The notes below the pieces were generated by a model, which ran no database searches, was not told where the DNA came from, and worked only from the letters and a program-made list of their open reading frames with translations. A stretch of DNA of 64,000 bases. Source: Oscheius onirici. Lineage: Eukaryota > Nematoda > Chromadorea > Rhabditida > Rhabditidae. The translations under genes were made by a program, and so were the position numbers. The stretch spans positions 7,426,501 through 7,490,500 of the forward strand of contig OW051470.1 in assembly GCA_932521025.1 (NCBI GenBank), written 5' to 3'. Of this stretch, positions 24,466-36,695 are shown one piece after another; the first letter of the stretch is position 1, and each line of letters opens with the position of its first letter.

Positions 24466-25233
24466 TGGTCAAGAAGTACACTGGGACATTTCTAAAAGAA
24501 GACGACCTCCGGAAAGGACCAAGTTCGCAAGGAGACGGGACATTATTCATGGACTAACGGGAGAGGACATAACGCGGGACAAAACAAATCGGACAGCGGA
24601 AACGAATCCCATAAATCGGAGGAGGCAGTGAAATGACAGCCGATGGAGAGACTGAGAGAGAGTCAAAGACAATCTCCCAGGGGAACCGACATATTCCAAA
24701 TGGACTGAGGAAAGAAGAGGAGGTAGTAAGATAAGACAAATTGGAAAAGGGTCTCTCACATTCTCGTGAGAGAGTTGTAATTAGAGCGCAATTAGAGAGG
24801 AGCTTGTGCCGAAATTAGGTCACTTATACGTACTTCTTGAGACTGTGACTAAAAGAAGAAGGAGAGTATCCGAGTTCGAAGCAGCTGGTTAACGAAGGAG
24901 AAGGAGTCAGCCCCGGAGAATTGACAAACACGGCGTGCGAAGGGAATACAATTTAAAGGGGAGAGAGAAGCGCCGGCTCTGGTATTGATCTCAGTCCCCA
25001 AAACTAAGGATTTCGGAAATCTTGACACCTTCTAACTGGGTTGGGATGGCTGTGTCAAACGTAGTGAGCGATGCATTGATTTGGGACGAGTAACAATGAG
25101 AACTGTGAGACAGGAGTAGTTCTGAAAAATAGCAAATAAGAGTTATGAACACTGGAACAAAGCCAGAACTAGGAAAATAAAAGACATGGGAAGCACACAG
25201 GGCTTTTCCGCCTGTAGCTATGAAATGCCGGTA

Positions 25234-25451
25234 TGGTCTGTTCAAAAAGAAGAGGAATTACCGTAAAATTTTAGCTCTTCCATTCGAGACCCACTTAGCA
25301 TGCAAACGTTGGATACTCAGCCAACAAATTTGAAAGATACGCAGCGAAAATTGGAATTTGTTAGCTGAGTATCCAATGTTCGTGTGCTAAGTGGGTCTCG
25401 AAGGGAAGAGCTAAAATCTTACGGTAATCCCTCTTCTTTTTGAACAGACCA
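25234..25451. mobile_element. Foldback MITE, family with TGGTCTGTTC ends (copy 1)
   Basis: Nearly the whole 218 bp folds back on itself. The arms share TGGTCTGTTCAAAAAGAAG, CGAGACCCACTTAGCA and TTGGATACTCAGC blocks. The left flank is TA and the right flank is TG, so the duplication is imperfect here. A second copy lies at 45807-46015 with TA on both sides. Confidence 0.85.
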
Positions 25452-25794
25452 TGTCACGGATTTTGGACAGACGAGATTCCATCTTTCTTCCTCTTCCTTT
25501 CTTTCGTAAGCTCCAAGACGACAAGATGTCTTCATAATCCTGAAAATCACGAATATCTCAAGTCTCTCTCCTCTTTTACACTCAAATAATAGCTGGAATC
25601 GAGCACTGTCAGTCTCCCCTACTGGTCGAAGGATCTCCAACAACACCGCTGTGGATTCAAGGAGGTGCCCAAATAATCAGGAAGACCGTGCCACGGACTC
25701 CATCTTTCGAAGACTACCAGTTGTGCCGGATTAAGATCTGTCTGTCACATCGCCGTCTCTTTTCCATTACAAAACGCGAATAAAACGGGTTTAT

Positions 25795-26591
25795 CCCAGA
25801 CTATCTGGTGTATAATTTCGTGCTGGAATACTAGCTTTTCAGTCTTTCCAACTCAAAGGGTCTCCACGAGCTATACCAAACACCGCTTTGGACTCATGGA
25901 GGTGCCTAGAGAGTCGAAAGGAAGACCGAGCGTGACAACTACCCTCTCTCGAAGGCTGCCAGAACGTGGCGGATTCACGAACTGGCGGTCACATATGCCG
26001 AGGCTTTCTTCCGTTCAAAAGGGTTCGCGTGAAAATGGATGGCGTTGCAGATATGCCAACAAGAAAATACGAACCTGAGAGTGTAGCTGAAGACGACAGT
26101 GCTGGGCAAAATTCCTTGGTAGACAGAAGTCTCTTGAAAGCGAAAAGTTTGAGATCTTAAAAAGTTTCAAATCACAACAAAGTTACTAAAGATTTCCGTA
26201 GAGATCTATAAAACTAACTATCTAAAGTTTTTGATAAACTTTTCGCTTTCAAGAGACTTCTGTCTACCAAGGAATTTTGCCCAGCACTGTCGTCTTCAGC
26301 TACACTCTCAGGTTCGTATTTTCTTGTTGGCATATCTGCAACGCCATCCATTTTCACGCGAACCCTTTTGAACGGAAGAAAGCCTCGGCATATGTGACCG
26401 CCAGTTCGTGAATCCGCCACGTTCTGGCAGCCTTCGAGAGAGGGTAGTTGTCACGCTCGGTCTTCCTTTCGACTCTCTAGGCACCTCCATGAGTCCAAAG
26501 CGGTGTTTGGTATAGCTCGTGGAGACCCTTTGAGTTGGAAAGACTGAAAAGCTAGTATTCCAGCACGAAATTATACACCAGATAGTCTGGG
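25795..26591. repeat. 356-bp near-perfect inverted repeat with 85-bp spacer
   Basis: The left arm is 25795-26150 and the right arm 26236-26591, equal in length and close to identical by eye. A transcript would form a hairpin of about 350 base pairs. The arms contain open frames of about 60 codons on both strands but no recognisable domain. The high arm identity points to a recent event or active gene conversion. Confidence 0.95.
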
Positions 26592-27268
26592 AGAAAAGAA
26601 TAGTGCTAAGAAACATAGTTTTCTCTTCGTGTCTTGCTACTTTCAGAAATGGAGACTCAACTTCTACCCGTTCGAGCTCAGAGAAATCTGACGAAAGTTT
26701 GTCAGCACTACGAAGAGCCAACCTTTCTGTCCCGCCAGTAGATTCTTCCTAATTTCTGTATTCTCAGGTCAGTAGTTTTCGCAAGAAGAGAGTCGTCAAC
26801 TAGAGCGAGCAGTATTTGTCATTCTTTTTTGTTACGGAAAAGAGATTCCAGCGCTGGAAGTTGTTTTTCTTTTTGTAAAATAAGCATAGAAGTAGTGATA
26901 ATTCCACAGAATTATTTTCAGGGAAGTGATGACACTTAGACGTCGTGATTGGAGCAAGCAGGCAAGAAGAAGAGCAGAGCTGCCGTAGCAGAAAACGAAA
27001 GAATTTCGGCTGTCTGCATGCAGTGATATCGGTATTTCACAGCTGCAGGCTCATGTTTTGTGTTTTTCTAGTTCTGGCCTTATATCAGTATTCATTACGC
27101 GCCGTTAACATCTTTCCCAGTGTCCTCCTGTCGCCAGACCATCCGTCCCCCTGCCCTGAATCATTCCCACAAGTCGTGTGAGGTTCAGACGCGTGTCTGT
27201 GTGAAACTTTGTACTTATATGTGACTTATGCTTCTCAATTGACAGCTAATCGTATGAACTTCATTGTC

Positions 27269-28381
27269 TTAAACAGCAGGCAATACAGTGATAATCGTTT
27301 CGTGGTTCAGTCTCCTGTTATCAACGATTCTTCTTTGTCCACTGGTCGAATTATCCGATCCCTCATCACTTCGAAACACTGGCCGAATTCGGGGATACTG
27401 ATAGAGCAGAACCCACGGCTGCAGAAGACACATCAGGTAGATCACAAAGAGCCTGAAAATAACCTCTATTATAGGCGTGAATTCTTTAGGTACCATGATT
27501 CTATGCAATAGCTGGTCAAAATATCGTTGTCAGTATGACCGGCATAGATTAACAGAAAAGACTTGATGGCATTCGGAATGTAGGGCAAGAAGACGGTGAT
27601 TGCACATCGAAGAAAGCGTTTTTGATACTTCTGAATCGAAAAATAAGTTAATCAGGTCTATTTACCGTGTTTTTGAATCCCAGCTGAGCAGATCTCCAAG
27701 CGGACCAGCTGTAGAGAAGGGTACAAGTCAAACAGCATCCGATGCTCAACATCAAATCCTGGTAGCCGTCTTGCTAAATCAACTGTTCAACAGAAACAGT
27801 CTAATTTGGGCTAACCACTAGAAGATCACTGTCCTGGTCCATTTTCATTCTTCCGGGAGCAATAATCAGTAGGGAGACGAAATGATCTCCGATGAAGAGG
27901 CGACCGACATTGGCAGCAGAAAGGAGAGCCACGACAATCTCACAGAGGATAATGTTCCGAGTTGTCCAGATCTGAACAAAATATCTTATTTAAAAGATAG
28001 TGTTCATGCCCATTGATGTTTCGTCGGCCATTTGAAGGCAGAGAACCGACTGACAGCATATAAAACACTGTTGAAGTATAGACAGTTTGGGAGGAAGGTC
28101 TGTAGAAAGTAGACGGCTCTGGGAAAAAGGCCGTCTTTGACCGGGACAAAGGGAAAGAGGAGGTAGCGACGACAGAAGACGAGAAAGAAGGAGACGAAGA
28201 ACATGGAGAGGTCCCAGACAGCCTGACCCAGGACGAGAGTAAAAAACGCGGAGTGGAAGAGGGTCGAATTGAAACGACGAGCTCTGAGAATCTTGAAGAC
28301 GATGAAGAAATAGAGCAGGACAGATATCCAGAGGATTGGCAGAAGGATCAGATGAAGTGGAGAGACCTCGTTCCAGCCCAT
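27269..28381 (-). CDS. Seven-transmembrane chemoreceptor (serpentine receptor, Srv-like)
   Basis: Exons 28010-28381, 27819-27971, 27666-27758, 27494-27630 and 27269-27452 (312 aa, in frame). Seven hydrophobic helices are seen. TM1 lies in LHLILLPILWISVLLYFF, TM2 in FFTLVLGQAVWDLSMFF, TM3 around FLPNCLYFNSVLYAVSRF, TM4 in ILCEIVVALLSAANVG, TM5 in LMLSIGCCLTCTLLYSW, TM6 in CAITVFLPYIPNAIK and TM7 in LFVIYLMCLLQPWV. The short N-terminus and the overall layout fit the Srg/Srv superfamily of nematode sensory GPCRs; the class is not certain. The first intron appears to start with GC (GCATGA), because no GT donor keeps the frame. An upstream in-frame ATG at 28489 is possible, but the ATG at 28381 gives the expected short ectodomain. 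Confidence 0.82.
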
Positions 28382-28719
28382 TGAAACTGAGAGAAGTTTG
28401 TTCCTGGACGGGTGGGAACTGTCAAGAGATCGTGGGAAGACATCCACTTCTACCTGGAATGCGTGATGTTTTCTGTTGTGAGAATTCAAAGAGAACGAAA
28501 AAGTAGTGTACGAACTGCATGTTCTGTAGTCAAATCGCAGAATTCAGCACTTTCCACATAAAGAGGATGATCATTCTGATAGTTCAATAAGGAAACGAAA
28601 CTTTAACCTATCTCATGAAAATCACGTTCTTGATAGGAAAGACCAACTTCGTGATAAAAGCCTATTCCTGAATAGTTTCACTGTTATGGGAATACCAATG
28701 AAACAAGTTCAGGTACATT

Positions 28720-29210
28720 GGCAAGGGACTGAAGAGAGTAAAAACTGATCGCCCAGTTGAAAGTAGCAGTTGAGAGATATCCGGCAACAATTGTCAAAAG
28801 CATCTTCTCGATTCCAATTATCTAGTAAATCACAAACAGTATCAAGCGACATAGTTCCACCATCTCCGGGCCCAGAAAATATCCAGACCTATGGACGTAA
28901 TCAGGAAATAGAGAGACGAGCAGGAAAACGACCAGTCTTGGCTAGCACAAAAGGTTGGATATATTTGAAAAAAAGACCAGACGCAATCACGATTTTTCGA
29001 AGACTTTCAGGGGCTTGCACAGATCTTCATAGTGTGACTCTGAGCTTGTTGTAGACCACGGTAGACTCTTCGTTGAGAAATATAATTTACTGGAATTCTT
29101 TTTTCAGATCACCCAGTTCCGGGACTAAACAGAATAAGACCAATTTTTGTAACGAAGATTCCAGTGATCTGTCCTCCCCACAATGTTCCACCTAAAGGTG
29201 CTTACATATA
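28720..29210 (-). pseudogene. Decayed tandem relative of the chemoreceptor
   Basis: Two minus-strand fragments resemble consecutive exons of the receptor at 27269-28381, in the same order. One, at about 29110-29200, reads GGQITGIFVTKIGLILFSPG and compares with the TM4 exon. The other, at about 28720-28820, reads EKMLLTIVAGYLSTATFNW and compares with the TM5 exon. Stop codons follow both and no full set of exons is present. The similarity is weak and judged by eye. Confidence 0.3.
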
Positions 29211-31187
29211 GAGATCCTAAGATTTCGCAACTCTTAGAGCTCTCCCCACAATTGGTCAAGTGATCCCCCTGCCTCGCTCTCTTCTTTCCTCTCCGATTCC
29301 CTCGCGCAATAATTGGCTGGCTTTTTTCCCACTATCAGAGAGGGGAGAGGCCCGCCCGCTGTTGGCCGCTTGCCAACTCTCTTGACAGCCACATGACCTT
29401 GTCCTGCGTCTCCTCCCTCGCTCTACTCTCTCCTCGACCACTCTCCCCGATCCCAACCCAATTCTTTCCTCTCTACCAGTCCGGACTCTCTTCTCGCGAC
29501 CTGTTCTCTCCTCCAGCGCGTTCAAAGCCTCTGACTGTCCATTTTTTGCCCAGTCTTTTGCCTCCGAATGTTGACACGCCTTCTCTGACCGCGCTTTTTG
29601 GTCCTTCCTCCCCTTGCTCACGAGGCTCCAGCGGCCTTGTGCAACCTCATCTACCAATCGATCCATTGATTGATGACCATATCTTTCAAACTTCCCGCCA
29701 AATCTCAAAGTCTTGTCATCTTGTCCGCTTCGCGCTTTGAATCTGCGCGTGACTTTCGGGCATGGTCAAACATCTGGGTTACTGTAGCTAGCCTCTCTCT
29801 CTCTCTCGGTCAAAGACTAGCCGCTCCCTCTCTCTCCTTTGCGCTCGCGCTGATTGGGACAGCTGGCTTCCCGCCAAGCTCACTCTCACGTCCTGACTCA
29901 TCCCAACCAAACGGCTATTCTCTCTCCCTTTTGGCGTATGTACTGTACAGTCATCCCTCCCCTTTGATGGTTTCCAGTTAAAAACTAATCCTTTGGGTTC
30001 CTTTCCAGAGAGAGAGAGAGGCCATAAGGTAAGGAAGGTCGACTTCCGACTCTCTCTCTCTTTTGAACCAAAACAGCCGAAAAACGAAGGACGCGATCGG
30101 GGGGCTACGACACACACATTCCTGCTGATTTGTGACTCTTCTCTCTTTTGAATTTTGGGTGAAATCGGGTGAACTGATTTCAACATTCGCAGAGAGACCA
30201 AGGTTAGGTCCTGCAACTAATCGTCCCTTGATCGTTCTTGAAATTTAGTTCACCAGAGTTTGACTTTTTTAAAATTTCTACTTGACCTGTAGTATATTCT
30301 CAGTCTCTCTTGTTCATGGTCATGCTCATGTTCTGGGTCAAACCTCTCCTGATGCTCGACCTATCAAATGTTATCAATCGATAAGTCAACCTGGGAGAGA
30401 GCACAGTTCAGTGCGTTGCTCCGTCAACATACCTTGCTACATTATGGACTAAATTTTGCTATTTCTTGACCAAACTCTTGTTGTTACTTAACATTGCTCT
30501 GAACTTGGTCCGAGGTACTAAGTTCTGACCGCTAGTACCTTTTTCAATACAACTGTCAATGTTTAGAAATTTTCTTCATTTAACCTGAGCTTGTTATATG
30601 CCGATTTATGTAACCCTGCTAAAAGAAGCTTTCATTAATTCTTAATGTTCAAAACAGACCAAATTTTCCTCTTACATACTCCTCGTTTCTTTGGATCTTC
30701 CATGATCACCGTGTAAAGTCGATCTACACCGCTTGTATTCCTAACTCCAAATAGAGAGTTAGCTGGCTCAGAGAGGCACAGGACCAGATCTCTAATTCTC
30801 AAAATAATACAAGCTCTATTAGAGTAAAGATTTTAAAACAGGAGGTTCGAATTGTTAAAGTTTCAAATTGTCCTGCTTCTTTATACCAAATGGATACCTT
30901 GTTACTTTCGACTTTCCTCAGATCGTTTCTCAATTTTTAACGTCTTCGACTATCCGGCCTTTCCCACAGTCCGCTATCTATTCTCATCCTCCCACATTCT
31001 ATTGTCCTCTGATTGAAGCTTCAAACGTTTTACGGATTTGTCTCAAATCTATTTCTAGTCTCTCTCCTTCTCTCACACTAAACAGGATCAATTGACTTTT
31101 TTGTCCAACTCGCCGACGCTCCCAAATCTTTCGGCCCTCTGCACTGACCGATCTCTGCTCACTGACCCCTCTCTCCCTCGTAGAGAA

Positions 31188-31195
31188 TGACGTCA
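31188..31195. promoter_or_regulatory. CRE-like palindrome TGACGTCA
   Basis: A perfect consensus site for CREB/ATF bZIP factors, in the GC-rich block 1.3 kb upstream of sup-26. A single 8-bp match has limited weight. Confidence 0.3.
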
Positions 31196-32414
31196 GTTGG
31201 GGTCAGCGCGTTCCGTGTTTTGGGTTCCCACGGGGTCAGGTTAACTCGCGCGTCCGCCCATTCAAAATATCGAGGGACGCCAACTTTTTTCCCGCTTCCC
31301 TTCTTTTGAACTAAAGCCGCGCGTCCCCCTCTGGCTCCCTTTTCTCTCTCGGTCAGCTGACCGACACGCTGCTGCCTGTCACGTTTTTGCACAGATGCTC
31401 TCTTTCTCTCCCTTAGCTTCCTGACTCTCCTTATTTTGGTCCAAAAAGACATTTTACTGTGCAAAGTAAAGTGGATGCGTGAGCTTGTTTGTAATGGCCA
31501 TATTTTTTCAATGCATGACCCAGATTTCCTTATGACTTAACTGTACACTTTGACAGTTTAACATGCTGTTCATACTTGCAAATATTTGCAGCACATATTA
31601 AATTTTACAATGGTACTCGAAAACTCACTATTTCTGAGCCCTTACCCCTTAAAACCTATTCCTAGAGTCTCTAGATTCGGTCAGTAGACCACACGCTCTG
31701 AGCGTCAAGATCTCTTATTTGTTCAAAGTCAGATACCCTATAGTCTTACAAATATTTTAACAACTAAAAAATTTGAATCAGAGAAGGAAATAGATCCAAA
31801 CGGTAATCAAGAGTACACGTCCTTCTTGACTTCCTCGTCCTATTTTTTCTCGCCATCCGGTATGGATAAACATCCCAACCTAGTTCTTCAAATCCCGGGG
31901 AATGTTGTTTACCGGGTCTTTCCTGGTCAAAAGAGAGAAAGAAAGTGCGCAACTGGGTCACTGTCGACGACTTTTTTGCTGTTGCAACATCACGTGGCTT
32001 GGCCGATCAGCTTCGTCCTTCCGTTTTCCGTTAGTACTAGTAAGCAAAAGCGCCAAAGGAGGCGATAAGACCGACGCCAGTGACTTTGACTCACCTTCCG
32101 ACCTTTTCCACCTTTTTCTTCTTTTCTTTTGTTAACCAGGTTAGTCTTACAGATACGCTCTGGCTCATCGGGTAACGCCTCTTCGTCGCGGCTCGTCCGA
32201 CTACTCCAGGTCCGTTTTTTGCCCTTTTGGCGAAGGGAGAATCACTTTCTGACTCAGCTGTTTGTTTCCCGGGCGGGCAATCGATTTAAATCGAGGCGGT
32301 ACCTGGTATAGAGAGAGGGGGCACTGAACAGGTGTTCCAGTTGATTGAACCCTCGTCCTATTGAGAATCACTTGGAAATATAAGTGTAGAACTGAAAATT
32401 TAGCTTAGCTTTTC

Positions 32415-32487
32415 CCACATAGCGCAGTCGGTTAGAGTGTCGTTCGAGAAGCAAAAGGTGTCAACTTCGATCCCTACTTGAGTTAAA
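32415..32487 (+). tRNA. Degenerate tRNA-like sequence
   Basis: An A-box-like TAGCGCAGTCGGTTAGAG and a B-box-like TTCGATCCC stand at tRNA spacing. However, the acceptor, D and T stems do not pair properly, so this looks like a tRNA pseudogene or a tRNA-derived repeat rather than a working gene. Confidence 0.25.
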
Positions 32488-32541
32488 CTTTTTTTTGCTG
32501 AAAACACTCTAAAAGTTAATAAAGCCATTTTCAGTCTATCA

Positions 32542-34347
32542 ATGAACATGACCCCAGGACAGAATCAGCAGCAGCAGTACACGAACAATAACAACAATGG
32601 AACTGCTGGCTATGGCGGAGGACCGCGAGGAGGTGGAGGCGGATACTATCAATCTGTAAAAGAACTAGAGAGCGTATAACCACTGAAATTCAGTCGCAGG
32701 GAGGTCAGTCGCGTGGTCTGATGGGAACCTACAGCAATGGAAATGGCGAGAGACGCCACATGGGTCCGAGAGACGGGACACCGCTTCAGGACAGCGCTCA
32801 ACTCAGCGCGGTAAGATTGTCACTGGATTAGATTGATGTACTCTCTTTTAGACGAACCTCTACATTCGTGGACTACCTCCCGACACAACTGATGACAGTC
32901 TCCGCAGAATGTGCGAAGAGTTTGGAGTCATCGCCTCGACCAAGGTAATTTGACAAGTCTTTTTAGAGACGAAAAAGCTGTGACATTATATTCTCTCTGA
33001 CCGTGTTTAGTTTCCTCTTTTCAGGCGATAATGGACAAGACTACCGGCAACTGCAAGGGCTACGGCTTCGTGGACTTTGAGTGCCGTGAGGACGCTACCC
33101 GTGCCGTCGAGGGACTCTTCGCTCGTGGCGTTCAAGCTCAGATGGCCAAGATGCAGACACAGGAGCAGGATCCGACGAATCTGTACATTGCCAATCTGCC
33201 AATCCACTACAATGAACAGATGTTGGAAAATGTGCTCTCTACCTACGGACAAGTCATCTCGACCAGAGTTCTCCGAAACGCTGACGGACAGAGTCGCGGA
33301 GTCGGCTTTGCCAGAATGGACTCGAAGGAAAAGTGCGAGGAGATCATCGAGGCTCTGAATGGGAGAAGACTGCCGGAGATGAAGGAGACTCTTCCACCCC
33401 TTCTGGTCAAACAAGCCGATACGGGACGGAAGACGAGCAGAAAAGGACGCGGAGACATGTCCTTCGACATGGGCATGTTCCAACCCCAACAGCACACCTA
33501 CATTCCGCAAGAGTATCTCCGTGGAATGGGCGGCATGCCTCATATGTATGGACCGCAGTTTGTCAACTACACCATGGGATATCAGCAGGTTGCAGCTGGA
33601 TATCGTGAGTTTTTATTGAAAGTTGGGAGACGGAGAACTTTTTAGCCAACGTGAGCCAAGGACAGTACACTGCTGGCGACAACTCCCTTGCCAACCAGAT
33701 GGCTAATCTGCAGATCAGTAGTCCCGAAAACTACATGTACAGTCAGCCGCAGCAGGCCTACAAACAACAGCAGCACTACTACAAACCGGCAGCTAACAAT
33801 AATCAGCACACTTCGGGAGCTGTCTACTCGCAGATGCCGGCTGAAGGAGATCAGCAACAACAACAACAGATGTACATGCAGAAACCTATATCTCAGGTGA
33901 GTAGAGAGCCACCAGGGTGACTCATTGTCGGTAGACAGTTGAAACAGTGATTGAAAGAATCGAGGAGTAAAAACTATTGACTCTTGACTCCCTTGCTCAA
34001 TTTCTCTGTACGACTCCCTAGGATGATTAACTTCCTACAGGCTGTCTAGAAAGCCAGTGGTCAGGAAGAGAGAATAGCTAGGTAACAATATAGATGCCAA
34101 AAAGAATGCCACAAAAGTTTGGGTCGAAGCACATTTTGCAGAATGACTTTACAAAGTTGGTTATATAGAGTCACATAATTACGTAGCCGTTTCCCCTTAA
34201 AAGCTGTAGTGATCTTGGTTCATATCTTTCTGCCGTATCTGGATAAGCACTACGTTTGATTTAGCGGGTTGTTTTGAAACGAAATTACTCTATCTGAACG
34301 AGATATGACTGTCAATAAAAGTCTCTTTCCAGACACCGCAGCAGTGA
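32542..34347 (+). CDS. sup-26: Two-RRM RNA-binding protein (SUP-26 / RBMS / Shep family)
   Basis: Exons 32542-32655, 32694-32810, 32852-32944, 33025-33604, 33646-33896 and 34333-34347 (389 aa). A Gln/Asn/Gly-rich N-terminus precedes RRM1, with RNP2 NLYIRGLP and RNP1 [11 protein letters not shown]2 follows closely, with RNP2 NLYIANLP and RNP1 RGVGFARM. A Gln/Tyr-rich C-terminal tail completes the layout of SUP-26 and its relatives. These proteins bind AU-rich 3' UTRs and control translation, in nematodes including sex-determination mRNAs. The last exon codes only TPQQ before TGA and is separated by a 436-bp intron. An AG eight bases before the ATG fits trans-splicing. Alternative C-termini are likely, because reading past 33896 also gives a short open end. 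Confidence 0.92.
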
Positions 34348-35392
34348 GGATCTCATCGACACTTCTCTCTCCAGGCAGCCTTCCAAACCATCTATCGTTC
34401 TCTTGTTTCCAGTTTTTGTGTGTTAGGGATTGATTCCTCTTCCTCCCAACTTGGGCCCGATATCCTCCTCTCATTGTAGAGTAAGCGTATATCCATTTCA
34501 TATTTACCCATGTTGCTAGACCTCCTCCTAATTGTTACCACTTGCAACACAGGTACCACACGCTCACCTGGTTAATTGTACAGATTCCTAACACTCTTGA
34601 TTTCCATTACCGTAATCTCTCGCTCCTTTTAAAGTTCTTCTCACTCCGGGTCTCTCCAGCAACACCCCGGCGTGTCAACAGTGTCTTAAAAACTTCTGCT
34701 ATGTTTTTGACTTCCAATCTCTCTTTTGTACATTCTTCTCGTTTCTGTATTGTTGTTTTGGCACTTCAATCTCTCTACCCCAGCTGACTGTGCCTTCTCA
34801 TTTCACCCAAAACGTCCAGATCCCTAATAAGTACTCTCAATTCGAATCCTCTGTGGAAAGCTGCCCAAACCTTGTATATAGACTGCACAAATAATATAAA
34901 GATGACAGACCCGAAGTATCGTGTAAAAGTGCGTTGAAAAATAGTTTACAGGACAATAATCTAGATGGAAACTGGAAGAGTTACGACCATTACGAGTGAA
35001 TGTACATAGCCTAGGATACGCCCACATCCCAACACTTCCTTTTATTCGGAGAGGACAGTACCCCGATTTGAGGATATTGAGGAGTCCGTAGCTCTTGCAA
35101 TACGGGCAATACTGTCCTTGGAAAACTGGTAGCTCCAATCGGTAGAAGAGGAAACTAACAAGTTCCCAAGTCCTTCTTCCTTTGTGAAGTTTTCTAACAA
35201 AAAGTCCAATTTACTTCGAATTAGAAAAGTTTGAATTCCAGAAAGATATTGCTTAGAAAGTGTCTTTGAAAAACATTTGCAAACGTTGTGAAAGTAAACT
35301 AAAAGTTTACAAAGTTAGAAAACTATAAAAAGTCTTGCAAACTCGAATAGAGCTATTTCACCTTTGGTCTCACCCACTAGCTGGTCGTCTCG
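34348..35392. other. Intergenic region, sup-26 3' UTR and upstream of next gene
   Basis: No supported coding sequence. Part of it is expected to be the sup-26 3' UTR. Confidence 0.5.
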
Positions 35393-36695
35393 ATGCCAAG
35401 TAACTGCAAGCACAAGGAGAGTCGTCGTCGCTACGAGCAGGGATTCATCCGTCGCGAGATGAGAGATGGCGCTGTTCTCGGCTGCGAGGAGAGTCTCACG
35501 AGCTTAGTACCGAAGACGGAGGAAGTGACAGATCTCGACTGGCTCAACAACTACCTGGACAAGCCGCTGACGGAGTTCAGTCACTGGCATCGACAGTCCT
35601 ACAAGGCCAACAAGAGCAGTCCAAAATCGACATCGAAAAAGGGCTACCATGTGTGCGCGAAACATGGACACGTACCGTTGCAGCTGACGGAACACCCTCT
35701 GGAGCCGATTGTACAGAGCACGGAGGAATATTCGGACTCGCGAAGGAGCAGCAGCACGTCCACCTCTCGTGGTCGGTACGACGGTATGGGAGTCAATCTT
35801 CTCGAATACTTGCCCAAGGTCATTGAAGGAGTCCAGAAGCTCGTCGAGATGGGCAACAAGTATCCGGTGAGTCAATCTTTTGTTATTTTTGAGCAAATTT
35901 TAAGGGGTTAAAGAACGGTCAGCTCGAGTAGATCCCAACAGGATCTCAGTAGTTTCTAGTCGTTCTCTAGTCTGTATTTCAATTCCTGTGCTCTTTGTAG
36001 GATATATGGGAAGGAATGTAGGAACGACCGAAAGAACGTGTGAATAACGTCTGGCATTCAAAGAGTCCCTCAAAGTATTTAGACTTTTCCAAGAGTATCC
36101 TATACAGAGTCTGTTAATTTTGAAAAAAGCAATACCGTGGCCAATTTTTTGTCGTTTCGAAACCGAGATAAATTTCGAATTTGAGTGGAAAACTGGTGTA
36201 ACTGGGTCTTGACTACGGTATCTCCCTGTTCAAAACAAATTAATTCCTCTACCTCCCCATCGACCCATTTGACAGTTCGGGCACACGGCTTGAGAGTTTA
36301 GCAGAAATTCTGACAACGAATTGCGGAGTCAGAAAAATACAAAAAATCTCAGAAACCGTCAATATTCAACTGTTAGAAACCACCCTATGTTTTAGAGAAT
36401 CGCTTCGACGGTCCTCACACTGCTCTTCTTTTGGTGGCTTTCCTTCCAGCTGCAGGGTTGGCTGACGATAGGAGCTGCCAGTCTCGTCCGTTTGGCCCAT
36501 CCTACGGCTCACTACTCGTCCGTCAGCCTCGAACAGTTTGCTAATCGACTACGCAGCTTTGCCACCTCGGCCGACGATCTCAGCGAGGGATTCTACTGCG
36601 ATTTCGCGCGCTCCTGGTGCCAACGGTTTGACATGATGTGCGACGTCAAATGTTCCTTCATGGACAAGGCCATCCAGCGTCTGAGGAGTGCCTAA
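35393..36695 (+). CDS. Nematode membrane protein of unknown function
   Basis: Exons 35393-35866 and 36396-36695 (257 aa) in phase, ending TAA. The N-terminal 150 residues are charged and soluble, with a basic start and a Ser/Arg-rich linker. Exon 2 opens with a strongly hydrophobic stretch (TVLTLLFFWWLSFQ, followed by GWLTIGAASLVRL) that should be one membrane helix or hairpin. A short Cys-rich end follows, with CDFARSWC and MMCDVKC. I recognise no family. Coding-like composition across both exons and the clean splice support a real gene. The 529-bp intron contains nothing I can identify. Confidence 0.65.

Larger units (their letters stand above)
24466..27268. other. Repeat-rich intergenic region
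   Basis: The region between the channel start and the chemoreceptor stop holds a foldback MITE (25234-25451) and a large inverted duplication (25795-26591) with a diverged third copy at about 25620-25790. No gene is supported. The sequence next to the channel start (24466-24980) is GA-rich. Confidence 0.6.
28490..32541. other. Long intergenic region before sup-26, about 4 kb
   Basis: Apart from the receptor relic, I find no supported exon. 29200-30200 and 31100-31450 are rich in TCTCTC tracts and CpG-containing sequence unlike introns nearby, which fits promoter or 5' UTR sequence of sup-26. A perfect TGACGTCA lies at 31188-31195. Confidence 0.5.

Noticed and set aside
32415-32487. Functional tRNA gene
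   Set aside because: A-box and B-box-like sequences are present, but the stems do not pair and there is no clear anticodon arm. It is kept only as a degenerate tRNA-like feature.
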